NCBI RefSeq assembly: GCF_001007995.1
Contig: NZ_CP011389.1
Location: 2,123,501-2,187,500 of the forward strand
Direction: 5' to 3'
DNA from: Deinococcus soli (ex Cha et al. 2016)
GTDB taxonomy: Bacteria; Deinococcota; Deinococci; Deinococcales; Deinococcaceae
Length of the DNA: 64,000 bases
In this document: positions 42,253 through 52,734 of the stretch, piece after piece
Position numbering within the stretch: position 1 is the first letter of the stretch
Layout of the letters: each line of letters starts with the position of its first letter
Translations under genes and position numbers: made by a program
The notes under the pieces: generated by a model
What the model saw: only the letters and a program-made list of their open reading frames with translations
Databases searched by the model: none
What the model was told of the DNA's origin: nothing

Positions 42253-42307
42253 GCGGTGCGCGGAATACGGATGCGTGGTGACCCGCGCGCCGCTTCCCGC
42301 GCACCGC
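42253..42307 (+). terminator. Intra-operon hairpin between binding protein and permeases
   Basis: GCGGTGCGCGG (42253-42263) pairs perfectly with CCGCGCACCGC (42297-42307) in the 87-base gap. Such hairpins after binding-protein genes commonly protect the upstream mRNA or reduce read-through, giving more binding protein than permease. Confidence 0.65.
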
Positions 42308-42328
42308 ACCCTGTGAAAGGAGGCCCGC

Positions 42329-43453
42329 ATGAAAGGCCTGAGTAAAGACCGCCTGTGGTCCATCGCCGTTCTGACGCCCAGCATCATCCTGATCGCGGTG
42401 TTCGTGTACGGTTTCATCGCGCGCAGCGTGTACGTCAGCATGACCGACTGGGGCAACGACCCCGCCCAGGCCCTGGCGCTTGACCCCATCATCCGCTGGG
42501 TGGGTCTGGCCAACTACCAGGAACTGTTCACCGGCTTCCTCCAGGGACGCTTCCGGCAGGAACTCGTCAGTACCATCTTCTTCACGCTGTTCTTCATCCT
42601 GGGCTGCCTGGGCTTGGGCCTGGGGCTCGCGCTGATCCTGGACCGTAACCCGAAAGGGGAGGGGCTGTGGCGCACCATCTTCCTGTTCCCCATGAGCCTG
42701 TCGTTCATCGTGACCGGCACCATCTGGCGCTGGATGCTGCAACCCGGCGGCGGCGTCAACCAGGCCCCGACCCTGCTGGGCGGGCAACCCAGCACCTTCG
42801 GCTGGCTGAGCAGCACCGACGCCCTGTGGAAGTTCGACTGGAACAAACTCCCGCTGCTGACCGCCAGCGTCGTGGGCCTCGTGCTGGTCATCATGGCCGT
42901 GCGCGCCGCGCGGAGCGGGGACCGCACCCGCACCCTGGTCGCCGCCGCGTGCGCCGCGCTGCTGTTCCTGTGGGCGCTGTTCATCGGGCCGAACATCAAG
43001 ATGCTGCCCGCCCCTGAACTGCACGGCTTCAACCTCGCCCTCATCGGCATCATCATCGCCGCCGTGTGGCAGATGAGCGGCTACACCATGGCCCTGTACC
43101 TCGCCGGTCTGCGCGGCATTCCCGAGGAGCTGCGCGAGGCGGCCCGCGTGGACGGCGCGAACGACATCGGCATGTACCAGCACGTCATCTTCCCGCTGCT
43201 CGCCCCGATCACCCTGAGCGCCATGATCGTCCTGGGCCACATCAGCCTGAAGATCTTCGACCTCGTGTACGCCATGGCGGGCCCGGACAACATCAACACC
43301 AGCGTGCCCGCGCTGAACATGTACCTCACCAGCTTCCGGCAGAACCAGTTCGCGCTGGGCGCCGCGATCGGCACCATCCTGCTGATCCTCGTGGCGTTCG
43401 TGATCGTTCCGTACCTCAGCTCTCAGTTCCGCACCGAGGAGGGCCACGCATGA
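42329..43453 (+). CDS. Sugar ABC transporter permease (MalF-like)
   Basis: A 374-aa inner-membrane permease with six or more helices and the EAA loop [19 protein letters not shown] (about residue 265), the contact for the ATPase. An insertion between helices (about residues 140-230, with two extra hydrophobic segments) makes it longer than most MalF-like permeases outside enterics. Strong Shine-Dalgarno AAGGAGG. Its stop overlaps the next permease start. Confidence 0.93.
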   Translation: MKGLSKDRLWSIAVLTPSIILIAVFVYGFIARSVYVSMTDWGNDPAQALALDPIIRWVGLANYQELFTGFLQGRFRQELVSTIFFTLFFILGCLGLGLGLALILDRNPKGEGLWRTIFLFPMSLSFIVTGTIWRWMLQPGGGVNQAPTLLGGQPSTFGWLSSTDALWKFDWNKLPLLTASVVGLVLVIMAVRAARSGDRTRTLVAAACAALLFLWALFIGPNIKMLPAPELHGFNLALIGIIIAAVWQMSGYTMALYLAGLRGIPEELREAARVDGANDIGMYQHVIFPLLAPITLSAMIVLGHISLKIFDLVYAMAGPDNINTSVPALNMYLTSFRQNQFALGAAIGTILLILVAFVIVPYLSSQFRTEEGHA

Positions 43454-44316
43454 CCACCACCGCGCCCGCCAACGCCACCCCCAGCGCCGCGCCCCGCCGC
43501 GCCATCAAACCCGGCCGCGTCGTCATGTACGCCCTGCTGATCCTGGCCGCGCTGTTCTTCCTGGTGCCGGTCTACCTGCTGTTCGCCACCGCCCTGAAAA
43601 GTCCCGACGCGATCAACCTCGCCACCACCTGGCACTGGCCCGCCGCGCTGAACTGGGCGAGCTTCAGCGACGCCTGGGCGAAGATCGGCGGCAACGTCCT
43701 GAACAGCCTGTTCCTGGCCGTCACCGCCACCATCCTCAGCGCCCTGCTGGGCAGCCTGAACGGCTACGCCCTGAGCAAATGGAAGTTCCGCGGCGCCAAC
43801 ACCCTGTTCGCGCTGATGCTCTTCGGGATGTTCATCCCGTACCAGGCCGTGCTGATCCCGCTGTTCCAGTTCATCAAGAGCCTCGGCCTGTACGGCAGCA
43901 TCTGGGGCCTGATCCTGGCGCACGTCGTGTACGGCATTCCCATCACCACGCTGATCTTCCGCAACTTCTACGCCGACGTGCCCGACGCCCTGATCGAGGC
44001 CGCCACCATCGACGGCGCGGGCTTCTGGCAGATCTACGGCCGGGTCATCTTCCCGATCAGCATCCCCGGCTTCGTCGTCGTGATCATCTGGCAGTTCACG
44101 CAGGTCTGGAACGAATTCCTGTTCGCCGCCACCCTGACCAACACCACCAGCCAGCCCGTCACGTACGCCCTGTCGCAGCTCGCGGGCGGACAGGCCGTCA
44201 GCTGGAACCTGCCCATGGCCGGCGCGATCCTCGCCGCACTCCCCACCCTGCTCGTGTACATCCTGCTGGGCCGTTACTTCGTGCGCGGCCTGCTCGCCGG
44301 GTCCGTCAAGGGCTGA
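43450..44316 (+). CDS. Sugar ABC transporter permease (MalG-like)
   Basis: A 288-aa inner-membrane permease, six helices, with EAA loop [19 protein letters not shown] and a typical C-terminal [17 protein letters not shown] overlap with the previous gene indicates coupling. No ATP-binding subunit follows, so a shared MsiK-type ATPase elsewhere must power the transporter. Confidence 0.94.
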   Translation: MTTTAPANATPSAAPRRAIKPGRVVMYALLILAALFFLVPVYLLFATALKSPDAINLATTWHWPAALNWASFSDAWAKIGGNVLNSLFLAVTATILSALLGSLNGYALSKWKFRGANTLFALMLFGMFIPYQAVLIPLFQFIKSLGLYGSIWGLILAHVVYGIPITTLIFRNFYADVPDALIEAATIDGAGFWQIYGRVIFPISIPGFVVVIIWQFTQVWNEFLFAATLTNTTSQPVTYALSQLAGGQAVSWNLPMAGAILAALPTLLVYILLGRYFVRGLLAGSVKG

Positions 44317-44331
44317 ACCCCAATCCACTCC

Positions 44332-44361
44332 GCGCGCCCCACACCGGAGTGCGGGGCGCGC
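44332..44361. terminator. Bidirectional terminator at the end of the sugar operon
   Basis: GCGCGCCCC (44332-44340) and GGGGCGCGC (44353-44361) form a perfect 9-bp stem between convergent genes, followed by TCATTT on the plus strand. Confidence 0.75.
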
Positions 44362-44940
44362 TCATTTCACCTGTGCCACGTGCCGTCCCTTGCCGCTGCG
44401 TCCGATCCTGCCCTCGCGCATCAACAGCCCCAGCAGGCTGTACGACAGGTAGTCCTTCGAGCCGCCCCCGTAGTCGCTGCGCAGGCCCAGCAGGCTGGCC
44501 ACCTCGGCGTTTTTCACGCCGCCCGGGTTGGCCTGCGCGAACTCCAGCACGGCGTCCTTGAGCAGCGTCAGGCCCACCTGCGCCTTCTCCGGCACGCCGG
44601 CGGGCACGGTCAGGCCGGGCCGCTCCTTGCCCCCCAGACCCGAGGGCAGCACGGTATTCGTCAGGAGGCCGCCGCTGGCCTGCGTGCCGAACGCCGCGAT
44701 CAGTTCCGCTTCCAGCTGCAGCGCCTCGGGTTCAGTCAGGTGCTCCACCAGATAGCTCACGAGGACCTGCGCGCCCGCCCCTTCGATCTCGCGGATGCGG
44801 TCGCCCTTGGGGGTGTGGTCTGGGCGGATCAGGTGATCGTGGGCGCGCGTGCCGGTGCCCTTGCCGATGTAGAAGGGCCGCGCCGGGTGCTGGCGCGGGT
44901 CCTTGAGGGCGTACACGTAGTACGGCTTGTCCGGCGTCAC
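44362..44940 (-). CDS. GIY-YIG nuclease-like protein (LEM-3-like subgroup)
   Basis: A 192-aa protein. The N-terminal YYVYALKDPR and FYIGKGTGTRAHDHL match the GIY-YIG core with the extended loop of the LEM-3-like group; Tyr and Arg positions are kept and Glu of LEAELIAAFG may be the metal ligand. The C-terminal 70 residues (GVKNAEVASLLGLRSDY) look like a winged helix that could bind DNA. Role unknown. GTG start; promoter not clear. Confidence 0.85.
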   Translation of the reverse strand: MTPDKPYYVYALKDPRQHPARPFYIGKGTGTRAHDHLIRPDHTPKGDRIREIEGAGAQVLVSYLVEHLTEPEALQLEAELIAAFGTQASGGLLTNTVLPSGLGGKERPGLTVPAGVPEKAQVGLTLLKDAVLEFAQANPGGVKNAEVASLLGLRSDYGGGSKDYLSYSLLGLLMREGRIGRSGKGRHVAQVK

Positions 44941-45005
44941 CTGGGCGTCCCGATCATCCGCTCCAGCATGCCAGGTCTGCGCCGTGTGCCGCGCCGCAGG
45001 TTCGC

Positions 45006-46058
45006 CTACCCGCGCATGACGAAGTGTTCGATGATGGCGTGGTGGTCCTCGAAGAACAGTTCGGGGCTCGCCAGGATGTCACTCAGGGGCATCCAGAGGG
45101 CGTCGCTGGCGTCGCTGCCGCCGCTGAGGCGTGGGAGCTGCCCGATGCCGAGGTCGAAGTGGAAGGCGTGGGTGATGGTGCGGCCGCGCAGGCTGCGGTC
45201 GGGGTAGTCGAAGACCGCCTGGGCGCGCAGCGCGGCTTTCAGGTCGAGGCCGCTGCCCAGGCCGGTTTCTTCCTGTACCTCGCGGACGCAGCAGTCGAGG
45301 AGGGTTTCTTTCTGTTCGAGGAACCCGCCGGGCATGGCGAGGCGCCCCCGGCCGGGCAGGCCGCCACGCCGGACGAGGAGGACGTGGCCGCTGCGGGTGA
45401 TGACGGCGTCGGTCGTGACGAAGATGGGGGGGTAGGGGGCGTCCTTCCAGGCGGCGCGGTAGCGGGCGAGGTACTCGTACTCGTCGCGCAGGTCGCGGTA
45501 GTCGGGGGTGGTCTGGAAGGTGGTCAGGAAGGCGTGGACAGCGGGGGGGACCATGCCGTGCACAGTGTCCAGGTGGCCTTCGAAGTAGGCGCGGCGGACG
45601 TCGGTGGCGCTGAGGTCGCTGACGACGTGGGTGGGGATGAATTCCCAGGCGGGGAAGGAGCGCAGGTAGTAGCTGCTCTCGTCCTTGATGTGGCCGATGA
45701 GGGCGACGTCGCTGCTGCCGCGTGTGTGGGCGGTCACCCCGGCCTGGACCTCACTGAGCCACAGGGCCTCGTTGTAGTGGTAGTCGCGGACGTGCACGAA
45801 CAGCACGCGGGTTTTTGGGATGCCGGCGTCCTGAAGCATGCGGCTGATGAGGTCCTGGCGTTCCTCGGCGGTGAAGGGGTTCTTGATGTTGCGCGCGGCG
45901 CGGGCGCTGCCGATGACCACGATGAGTTTCTGCACGCTCTGGAGCGCTTCGAGCATCACGGCGAGGTGCGCGGCGTGGGGGGGTTCAAAGCGGCCGATGT
46001 ACACCCCGAAGGTGCGGCGGCGGCGCGGGGTGGGGGAGGGGGTGCGGGGCGCGGTCAT
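45006..46058 (-). CDS. Bifunctional NMN adenylyltransferase / Nudix hydrolase
   Basis: A 350-aa fusion. The N-terminal half has the nucleotidyltransferase motifs [19 protein letters not shown] and [12 protein letters not shown] of NadM-type NMNAT, making NAD from NMN and ATP. The C-terminal half is a Nudix domain with box [14 protein letters not shown] and REVQEETGL, likely cleaving ADP-ribose or related compounds. The combination is a known NAD-metabolism fusion. ATG 46058 was chosen because GAGGAG precedes it; a palindrome CATGC-N5-GCATG stands 14 bases upstream. Confidence 0.93.
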   Translation of the reverse strand: MTAPRTPSPTPRRRRTFGVYIGRFEPPHAAHLAVMLEALQSVQKLIVVIGSARAARNIKNPFTAEERQDLISRMLQDAGIPKTRVLFVHVRDYHYNEALWLSEVQAGVTAHTRGSSDVALIGHIKDESSYYLRSFPAWEFIPTHVVSDLSATDVRRAYFEGHLDTVHGMVPPAVHAFLTTFQTTPDYRDLRDEYEYLARYRAAWKDAPYPPIFVTTDAVITRSGHVLLVRRGGLPGRGRLAMPGGFLEQKETLLDCCVREVQEETGLGSGLDLKAALRAQAVFDYPDRSLRGRTITHAFHFDLGIGQLPRLSGGSDASDALWMPLSDILASPELFFEDHHAIIEHFVMRG

Positions 46059-46072
46059 GCTCCTCACGTTGA

Positions 46073-46087
46073 CATGCGGTAAGCATG
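46073..46087. promoter_or_regulatory. Palindromic site upstream of the NMNAT-Nudix gene
   Basis: CATGC-GGTAA-GCATG is a perfect 15-base dyad 14 bases before the start codon, in an A/T-rich patch unusual for this window. It could be an operator or overlap the promoter. The regulator is unknown. Confidence 0.4.
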
Positions 46088-46179
46088 AAAAACATGAGTT
46101 ATTCGGAAGAGAGACTTGAACCGGGTGCAGTTACCGCATCTGCCCCGACGCTGCCGGGTGCGGGGGCGTACGCTGAGGC

Positions 46180-46662
46180 ATGACCCGCACCCTGCTGGCC
46201 GCCACCCTCCTCTCGCTCGCTGCACCCGCCGTCGCCGGGGGCGCCGCCGCGCCCGTCACGCAGGTGCAGCCCGGCACACCCGCCGCCGTCATGGCCGCCC
46301 TGAAGGCCGCCGGGTACAAGGTCACCATGGACCCCGCCCAGGCCGACCGCGACCCCACCATGACCTTCACCAGCGGCGGGCACGAGGTGCAGGTGTGGCT
46401 CAGCGGATGCAAGAGCGGCGTGTGCAGCCGCGCCACCGCCAGCACCTCCTGGGATTACAGCGACGCCGAGGACCTCGACCTGGACCTCGTGAACGAGTGG
46501 AACAGCAACTACTACACCCAGGCGTACGCCTACGAGGGCAGCTACTACCTCGACAGCACCCTGGCCATCCGAGGTGGGTTCACGCAGGCCACCGTGAAGG
46601 CCTGGATCGCCGAGTACCTGGAGGACGTCAACGCCTTCGAGGAAGAACTGCCGGGCGAGTAA
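46180..46662 (+). CDS. Exported YbjN-domain protein
   Basis: A 160-aa protein with signal peptide MTRTLLAATLLSLAAPAVAG and a YbjN-type domain: a short alpha/beta unit (PAAVMAALKAAGYKVTM, DPTMTFTSGGHEVQVWLSGC) and the C-terminal IRGGFTQATVKAWIAEYL. Two cysteines (SGCKSGVCS) may form a disulfide. Members are thought to act as chaperone-like proteins; function here unknown. TACGCT lies 5 bases before the ATG. Confidence 0.8.
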   Translation: MTRTLLAATLLSLAAPAVAGGAAAPVTQVQPGTPAAVMAALKAAGYKVTMDPAQADRDPTMTFTSGGHEVQVWLSGCKSGVCSRATASTSWDYSDAEDLDLDLVNEWNSNYYTQAYAYEGSYYLDSTLAIRGGFTQATVKAWIAEYLEDVNAFEEELPGE

Positions 46663-46668
46663 GACGAC

Positions 46669-46765
46669 CTCGGGTGGAAAGGTTTTGTACACCTTTCCAC
46701 CCGAGCAGAGCGAGCAGGAACCAAGCGGGTTCCGGGTTGTCAACGAAACAAACGGAATCCGTACA
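46669..46765 (+). repeat. Hairpin-plus-tail 3' repeat after the YbjN gene (best copy)
   Basis: A perfect 15-bp hairpin CTCGGGTGGAAAGGT (46669-46683) / ACCTTTCCACCCGAG (46691-46705) begins 6 bases after the stop. The tail continues CAGAGCGAGCAGGAACCAAG, GCGGGTTCCGGGTTGTCAAC and GAAACAAACGGAATCCGTA. The last part matches the copy after rph in 17 of 19 bases. Confidence 0.7.
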
Positions 46766-46878
46766 GGACGGGCTCCGTGCAGCGCGTGCGGACGTAAAGA
46801 AAACCCACAGGCCAGTTCAAGGCGCCTGAACGGCCGCCGCACCCGCGCCGCGCCTCCCCGGCACACACTGAAGGTCTC

Positions 46879-47775
46879 ATGGCAGACCTCAAACACCTGG
46901 GCCAGCAGACGGCCAGCACCCTCAAAGGCGGCGTGGAAGGCGCGCAGCAGGCCGCCGCGCACGCCACCCGCCACGCCGCGCCCTGGCTGGAGGCCCTGGC
47001 CCGCTTCGGGTACGCCAGCAAGGGCGTCGTGTACGGCACGGTCGGCCTGCTGGCCCTGAGTGTGGCCCTGGGACGCGGCGGCGCCACCACCGACACCAAG
47101 GGCGCCCTGCTGCGGTTGCAGGACCTCCCGGCGGGCACGCTGCTGATCTGGCTGCTCACGCTGGGCCTGATCGGCTACGCGCTGTGGCAGCTGATCCGCG
47201 CTGCGCTGGACCCCGAGGATCAGGGGCACGAGGCCAAGGGGATCGTCAAGCGCGCCGGGTACGCCTTCAGCGGCGTGGCAAACCTCGCCCTGGCGTTCTT
47301 CACCGCGCGGCTGGCCCTGGCCGGGAACGCCGCCCGCTCGCAGAACAGCGAGGATCAGGTGGCAGGCACCGTCCTGAACCTCCCCGGCGGGCAGCTGTGG
47401 CTGGCCGTGGGCGGCCTGATCCTGCTGGCCGTCGCCGCAAACCAGCTGTACGTCGCCTACGGCGCAAAATTCATGAAACGCGTGACCTTCACCGACCTGC
47501 CCGCCCGCACCTGCGACGTCCTGAAACGTATCGGGCAGGTCGGCATTGCCTCACGCGGCGTACTGATGATCATCATCGGCGTGTTCGCCCTGCTGGCCGC
47601 GTGGCACCGCAAGGCCAGCGAAACCGTCGGCATCAGCGAGGCCCTGACCTGGCTGCGCACCCAGCCCAGCGGGAACCTGCTGCTGGGCGCCGTGGCGCTG
47701 GGCACCCTGTGCTACGGCGTGTGGTGCGTCGTGCAGGCCCGCTACCGCCGCATCCGGATCGAGGGCGCTGCCTGA
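46879..47775 (+). CDS. DUF1206 membrane protein
   Basis: A 298-aa protein with six membrane helices in three repeated pairs, each starting with a G-Y/R-A-S-K/R-G motif: [37 protein letters not shown] and [19 protein letters not shown]. This is the DUF1206 triplicated pattern. The N-terminal tail ([19 protein letters not shown]) is helical and cytoplasmic. Function unknown. Confidence 0.88.
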   Translation: MADLKHLGQQTASTLKGGVEGAQQAAAHATRHAAPWLEALARFGYASKGVVYGTVGLLALSVALGRGGATTDTKGALLRLQDLPAGTLLIWLLTLGLIGYALWQLIRAALDPEDQGHEAKGIVKRAGYAFSGVANLALAFFTARLALAGNAARSQNSEDQVAGTVLNLPGGQLWLAVGGLILLAVAANQLYVAYGAKFMKRVTFTDLPARTCDVLKRIGQVGIASRGVLMIIIGVFALLAAWHRKASETVGISEALTWLRTQPSGNLLLGAVALGTLCYGVWCVVQARYRRIRIEGAA

Positions 47776-47821
47776 CCCACCCCGGTCCGGCCGGTCCGGC
47801 GCGCGTGAGACAATGCACCGC

Positions 47822-48214
47822 ATGGCCCCCAACCCCAGCCGTCAGGTGGCACTGATCGCCCACGACAAGAAGAAACTCGAACTGGCCCTGTTCGCGCTGA
47901 ACCACCGCGCCGTACTGGGCCAGTTTCATCTGGTCGCCACCGGCACGACGGGCGGCATCCTGGAAAAACAGACCGGCCTCCAGGTCGAGCGGGTGCTGTC
48001 CGGCCCGCTGGGCGGCGACCAGCAGATCGGCGCCCGGCTGGCCGAGGAACGCGTGCTGGCCGTGTTTTTCTTCCGCGACCCCCTGACCGCCCAGCCGCAC
48101 GAGCCCGACGTGAGCGCCCTGGTGCGCCTGTGCGACGTGCACGACATCCCGCTGGCCACCAATCCCGCCAGTGCCGAGGCGCTGATGCTGTGGCTGCGTG
48201 AACAGCTCACGTGA
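47822..48214 (+). CDS. mgsA: Methylglyoxal synthase
   Basis: A 130-aa enzyme turning dihydroxyacetone phosphate into methylglyoxal, a glycolytic overflow route. [25 protein letters not shown], catalytic-site [11 protein letters not shown] and [15 protein letters not shown] are the family motifs, with the catalytic Asp in GGDQQ. GACAAT lies 7 bases before the ATG, so a leaderless start three codons inside an upstream Met is chosen. Confidence 0.94.
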   Translation: MAPNPSRQVALIAHDKKKLELALFALNHRAVLGQFHLVATGTTGGILEKQTGLQVERVLSGPLGGDQQIGARLAEERVLAVFFFRDPLTAQPHEPDVSALVRLCDVHDIPLATNPASAEALMLWLREQLT

Positions 48215-48291
48215 CCGGGACGCCCACCCGGCGGGGGACTACCTGTCAGGTGAATGCGTTTTCATCCCGCGGGTGATGTGATGACGCAGGC

Positions 48292-49980
48292 ATGACCTGG
48301 ACCAGCCTTCCCTGCGGAACTCCGGACGCCCTGAACCGCCCGGACCGCCAGCGCTGGGAGACCGCGCTGCACGACGCGCACGGCCGCGCCGAGCAGGCCC
48401 GCCGCCAGGGGAACGACCATCAGCTCGCCGCGGCCCTGCACGACCAGGGCACCGCCCTGAATCGCCTGGGTCGCCCCCGCGACGCGCTCGGCGTGCTCCT
48501 CGAGAGCGTCGCGTACCTGGGGCACGACCCGCACGGGCAGGCCCGCGCGTGGCGCGAGGCCGCCTTCGCGCACCTGAACCTCGCCAACGACACCGAGGCG
48601 CAGGAGTACCTCGCCCTCGCGCTGCGCCTCGCCCGTGACGCGGGTGACCTGACGCTGCAACTCGACCTGCTGGACGACCTCGCGACGCTGCACGCCACGC
48701 AGGGCGAAGCGCACGCCGCGTGCGACACGCTGCGCGCCAGCCTGCACCTGCGTCGCGCCCACCGACACCCCGACCTGACCCGCACCCTGGTCCGCCTGAC
48801 CCTGAGCGAACTGGACCTCCCACCGCACGAGCAGCCCGCCAGCCTGACCCGCCGCGCCCAGGAACTCGCCGTGCTGGCGCCCCTCGAACCGCTCGGCGGG
48901 GAGAGCTGGGTGGCTCTCGCGCAACTGTACCTGCACCAGCAGCAGCCCGGGGCGGCCCTGCACGCCGCGCGCGAGGCCGAACCGCTACTGCGGGCCAGCG
49001 GCCAGACCCGCGCCGCGCTGCGCGCCCAGGCCACGCAGGCCCGCGCCGCGCTGGACCTCGGCCGCGCCGCGCAGGCGCAGGCCACCGTGCAGACCGCGCT
49101 GCGCGACCCCGCCGCGCCCGCCCACCCGCACGAGCACGCCGCGCTGCACCTGGTCGCCAGTGACGTCTGCGCGCACCTGGGCGACTACCCGCGCGCCCTG
49201 ACCCACCACCGCGCCTACCACCAGCTGGACGCCCACACCCGCCACGCCCACCAGCAGGAACGCGCCCGCGCCGCGCAGGCCCGCGTGGCCCTGGACGCCA
49301 CCCGCCACGAGGCCCGGCTGCACCGCCAGCGCAACGATGAACTCGAGGCGCTTGTGCAGGTCCGCACGCAGGAACTGCGCCGCAGCCAGCGGGCGGTCAT
49401 CGACCTGCTCGCCAGCGCCGCCGAGTTCCGCGACGCGCCTCTGGGCCCCCACACCCGCTGGGTGGGGGACGCCACGACCGCCGTGGCCCGCCACCTGGGT
49501 CTGCCCGCCGCGCACGCCGAGGAACTCGGACTGGCCGCCCGGCTGCACGACGTCGGCAAGATCGGCATTCCCGACGCGATCCTCCTGAAGGAGGGCCCCC
49601 TGACGCCCGACGAGCGCGACATCATCGCCACGCACACCGGGCTGGGCGCGCAGCTGCTCACGCAGCCCGGCGCGGCCGACGGCGGCCCGCTGCTGCACCT
49701 CGCCGCGCAGATCGCCCTGTCCCACCACGAATGCTGGAACGGCAGCGGCTACCCCCGCGCGCTGCGCGGCGCGGATATCCCGCTGGGCGGACGGATCGTG
49801 CGGGTCGTGGACACCTTCGACGCACTCATCAGCGCCCGCCCGTACAAACCCGCCTGGACGGACGCGGACGCCCTGACGTATCTGCGCCGGCACGCCGGGA
49901 CGCTCTTCGATCCGGCCTGCGTGCAGGCCATCACGGACCTGCATGCCGCCGCGCAGCTCCCCCCCCGCGACGCCAGCTGA
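48292..49980 (+). CDS. TPR-repeat HD-GYP phosphodiesterase
   Basis: A 562-aa cytoplasmic signalling protein. Residues 1-320 are helical TPR-like repeats, then a coiled coil (about 320-370), then an HD-GYP domain: AARLHDVGKIGIPDAILLK (HD about 419), THTGLGAQLL, SHHECWNGSGYPRALRG (GYP about 485) and IPLGGRIVRVVDTFDAL. All metal and GYP residues are present, so c-di-GMP hydrolysis is likely. Instead of a phosphoreceiver it has TPRs, suggesting control by protein contact. The PP2C gene follows 45 bases later. Confidence 0.92.
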   Translation: MTWTSLPCGTPDALNRPDRQRWETALHDAHGRAEQARRQGNDHQLAAALHDQGTALNRLGRPRDALGVLLESVAYLGHDPHGQARAWREAAFAHLNLANDTEAQEYLALALRLARDAGDLTLQLDLLDDLATLHATQGEAHAACDTLRASLHLRRAHRHPDLTRTLVRLTLSELDLPPHEQPASLTRRAQELAVLAPLEPLGGESWVALAQLYLHQQQPGAALHAAREAEPLLRASGQTRAALRAQATQARAALDLGRAAQAQATVQTALRDPAAPAHPHEHAALHLVASDVCAHLGDYPRALTHHRAYHQLDAHTRHAHQQERARAAQARVALDATRHEARLHRQRNDELEALVQVRTQELRRSQRAVIDLLASAAEFRDAPLGPHTRWVGDATTAVARHLGLPAAHAEELGLAARLHDVGKIGIPDAILLKEGPLTPDERDIIATHTGLGAQLLTQPGAADGGPLLHLAAQIALSHHECWNGSGYPRALRGADIPLGGRIVRVVDTFDALISARPYKPAWTDADALTYLRRHAGTLFDPACVQAITDLHAAAQLPPRDAS

Positions 49981-50013
49981 CGGGTCTACACCCGAACCCG
50001 CAGTCAGGTGGCT

Positions 50014-50019
50014 TATATT
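50014..50019 (+). promoter_or_regulatory. -10 box TATATT, leaderless promoter of the PP2C gene
   Basis: TATATT is the most A/T-rich -10 box in the window. It is followed by GAACTC and the ATG at 50026. Confidence 0.7.
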
Positions 50020-50025
50020 GAACTC

Positions 50026-51093
50026 ATGCGCGCCCCCGCGACGCCCTCCCTGACGTCCGGTCTGTTGACCGACGTCGGTCGGCAGCGGCAGGGTGGCGTG
50101 AACCAGGACGCCGCCCTGGCACTTGACCTGCCGCAGGGTGGCCTGTACGCCGTGGCCGACGGCATGGGCGGCCACGCCGCCGGGGAACTCGCCGCAAACC
50201 TCGCGCTGGACGCCCTGAGCCAGCACTACCTCGACGGACGCGGCGCGCCGCCCGCCCGGCTGGCGCAGGCCGTGCAGGCCGCGAACATCGCCGTGCTGCG
50301 CCACGCGGTAGGCGAGTACGTCGGCATGGGCACCACCCTGCTCGCCGCGCTGGTCGACCGTGGGGCGGTGCTCATCGCGCACGTCGGGGACTCCCGCGCG
50401 TACCTGCTGCGCGGTTCGGAACTGCACCGCCTGACGGAGGACCACTCCTGGGTGGCCGAACAGGTCCGCCTGGGTCACATGACCGAGGCCGAGGCGCGCG
50501 ACCACCAGTGGCGCAGCGTCGTCAGCAACGCCCTGGGCGGCGAGGAACGCGTCCGGCTGGAACTGCACGGCCTGCCCACCCAGGCCGGGGACCGCCTGCT
50601 GCTGTGCAGCGACGGCCTGAGCAGCGTCGTCACCGACGACGAACTGTGCGCCCTGCTCGCCCGGCCCCTGCCGCCCGAGACGACTGCCCGGCTGCTCGTA
50701 AACGCAGCCAACGACGGCGGCGGCCCCGACAACATCACCGCGCTGATCGTGGACGTGCAGCGCGACGCGGCCCTGCCCTCCTACGCGCTGCCCGCCCGGC
50801 GCGACGACGGCCCCATGTACATCGACGTGCTGCTCAGCACCCAGCGCGGCAACAGCCTGATGACGTACCTGCTGCTGATGATCGCGTACTTCACGCTGCT
50901 GGGCATCATGCTGCTGCCTGAGCGCCGCACTGTGCTCGGCGCGCTCGGGACCGCCATCCTGCTCGCGCTGCTGATCGGGCAGCGCGTCACGCAGCGCCGC
51001 CGCGCCCACACGCCACTCGGTACGCCCAGCGCGAGCCTGCACCCCGCCGCGCCCGCCCCTGCACGCGAACACGGCGTCACGCAGCCACGCTGA
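50026..51093 (+). CDS. Membrane-anchored PP2C-type Ser/Thr phosphatase
   Basis: A 355-aa protein with a PPM/PP2C catalytic domain: [48 protein letters not shown] and [13 protein letters not shown], with all metal-binding aspartates. Two membrane helices follow ([19 protein letters not shown] and [16 protein letters not shown], about residues 285-325) with a short basic tail, so it is a cytoplasmic phosphatase held at the membrane without a sensor domain outside. It probably opposes Hanks-type kinases encoded elsewhere. Confidence 0.94.
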   Translation: MRAPATPSLTSGLLTDVGRQRQGGVNQDAALALDLPQGGLYAVADGMGGHAAGELAANLALDALSQHYLDGRGAPPARLAQAVQAANIAVLRHAVGEYVGMGTTLLAALVDRGAVLIAHVGDSRAYLLRGSELHRLTEDHSWVAEQVRLGHMTEAEARDHQWRSVVSNALGGEERVRLELHGLPTQAGDRLLLCSDGLSSVVTDDELCALLARPLPPETTARLLVNAANDGGGPDNITALIVDVQRDAALPSYALPARRDDGPMYIDVLLSTQRGNSLMTYLLLMIAYFTLLGIMLLPERRTVLGALGTAILLALLIGQRVTQRRRAHTPLGTPSASLHPAAPAPAREHGVTQPR

Positions 51094-51125
51094 GACCCCA
51101 CGCGCCGCCGGGTATGCTGCCGGTC

Positions 51126-51503
51126 ATGAAAGACATCATCCAGACGCCCGACGCGCCCGCCGCCATCGGTCCGTACAGCCAGGCCACCGTCTTCGGGAAC
51201 CTGGTGGTCACCAGCGGCCAGATTCCCCTGACGCCCGACGGCACCCTGGTGGAGGGCGGCATCACCGAGCAGACCGAGCAGGTCATCGCGAACCTCAAGG
51301 CGGTGCTGGCCGCCGCCGGGACCGATCTGGCGCGGGTCGTGAAGACCACGGTGTTCCTGGCCGACATGAACGAGTTCGCCGCCATGAACGCCGTGTACGA
51401 GACGCACTTCCCCGCCCCTTACCCGGCGCGCAGCACCGTGCAGGTCGCCCGGCTGCCACGCGACGTCCGCGTGGAGATCGAGGTGCTCGCCGAGCGCCAC
51501 TGA
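51126..51503 (+). CDS. ridA: RidA family enamine/imine deaminase
   Basis: A 125-aa YjgF/RidA protein that hydrolyses reactive enamines from PLP enzymes. AAIGPYSQATVFGNLVVTSG, VFLADMNEFAAMNAVY and the C-terminal ARSTVQVARLPRDVRVEIE with the key Arg are present, indicating an active RidA-subfamily member. TATGCT lies 7 bases before the ATG. Confidence 0.94.
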   Translation: MKDIIQTPDAPAAIGPYSQATVFGNLVVTSGQIPLTPDGTLVEGGITEQTEQVIANLKAVLAAAGTDLARVVKTTVFLADMNEFAAMNAVYETHFPAPYPARSTVQVARLPRDVRVEIEVLAERH

Positions 51504-51517
51504 CCGCCACCGGGTGA

Positions 51518-51542
51518 GGCGCGAGGGGGTGGCCCTCGCCCC
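51518..51542 (+). terminator. Terminator after ridA
   Basis: GCGAGGG (51521-51527) and CCCTCGC (51533-51539) form a short GC-rich stem 17 bases after the ridA stop, followed by CCCCTTG. Confidence 0.5.
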
Positions 51543-51705
51543 TTGCCGCGCCCCATACGGCGGGGCTAGCATGGGTCCCGCCGCGCCCCGCAGAGGCGCG
51601 CGACCCCCGAGGAGGTGATGACGTGACCCCAGACCCCCACACCCTGGACGGCGAACCGCCCAGTCGACCTCTGACCACGCCCCACCCATCCCCGGAGGTC
51701 GCCCC

Positions 51706-51728
51706 ATGCTCCACCCTGAAGGCCGCGC

Positions 51729-51735
<7 letters not shown>
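51706..51735 (+). CDS. Candidate nine-residue leader ORF ending at the corA start
   Basis: ATG at 51706 follows GGAGGT by 7 bases and encodes MLHPEGRAC; the TGA stop (51733-51735) lies 2 bases after the corA ATG. Without it, GGAGGT would be too far from corA to serve as its own ribosome site, so corA could be translated by termination-reinitiation. Unproven. Confidence 0.3.
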
Positions 51736-52664
<929 letters not shown>

Positions 52665-52732
52665 AAGGTTGATGGTGAACAGGTGATGGTTGATAGAGGG
52701 TCACCCCACCTATCAACCATCACCTTTCAACC
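52665..52732. repeat. Dispersed GATGGTTGA inverted repeat, copy 2 (after corA)
   Basis: AGGTGATGGTTGATAG (52681-52696) pairs perfectly with CTATCAACCATCACCT (52710-52725), flanked by GGTTGATGGTGAAC on the left and TTTCAACCG on the right. The same words occur in the purC-purS gap at 6358-6428. It lies between convergent corA and DoxX genes and probably also terminates both. Confidence 0.7.
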
Positions 52733-52734
52733 GT

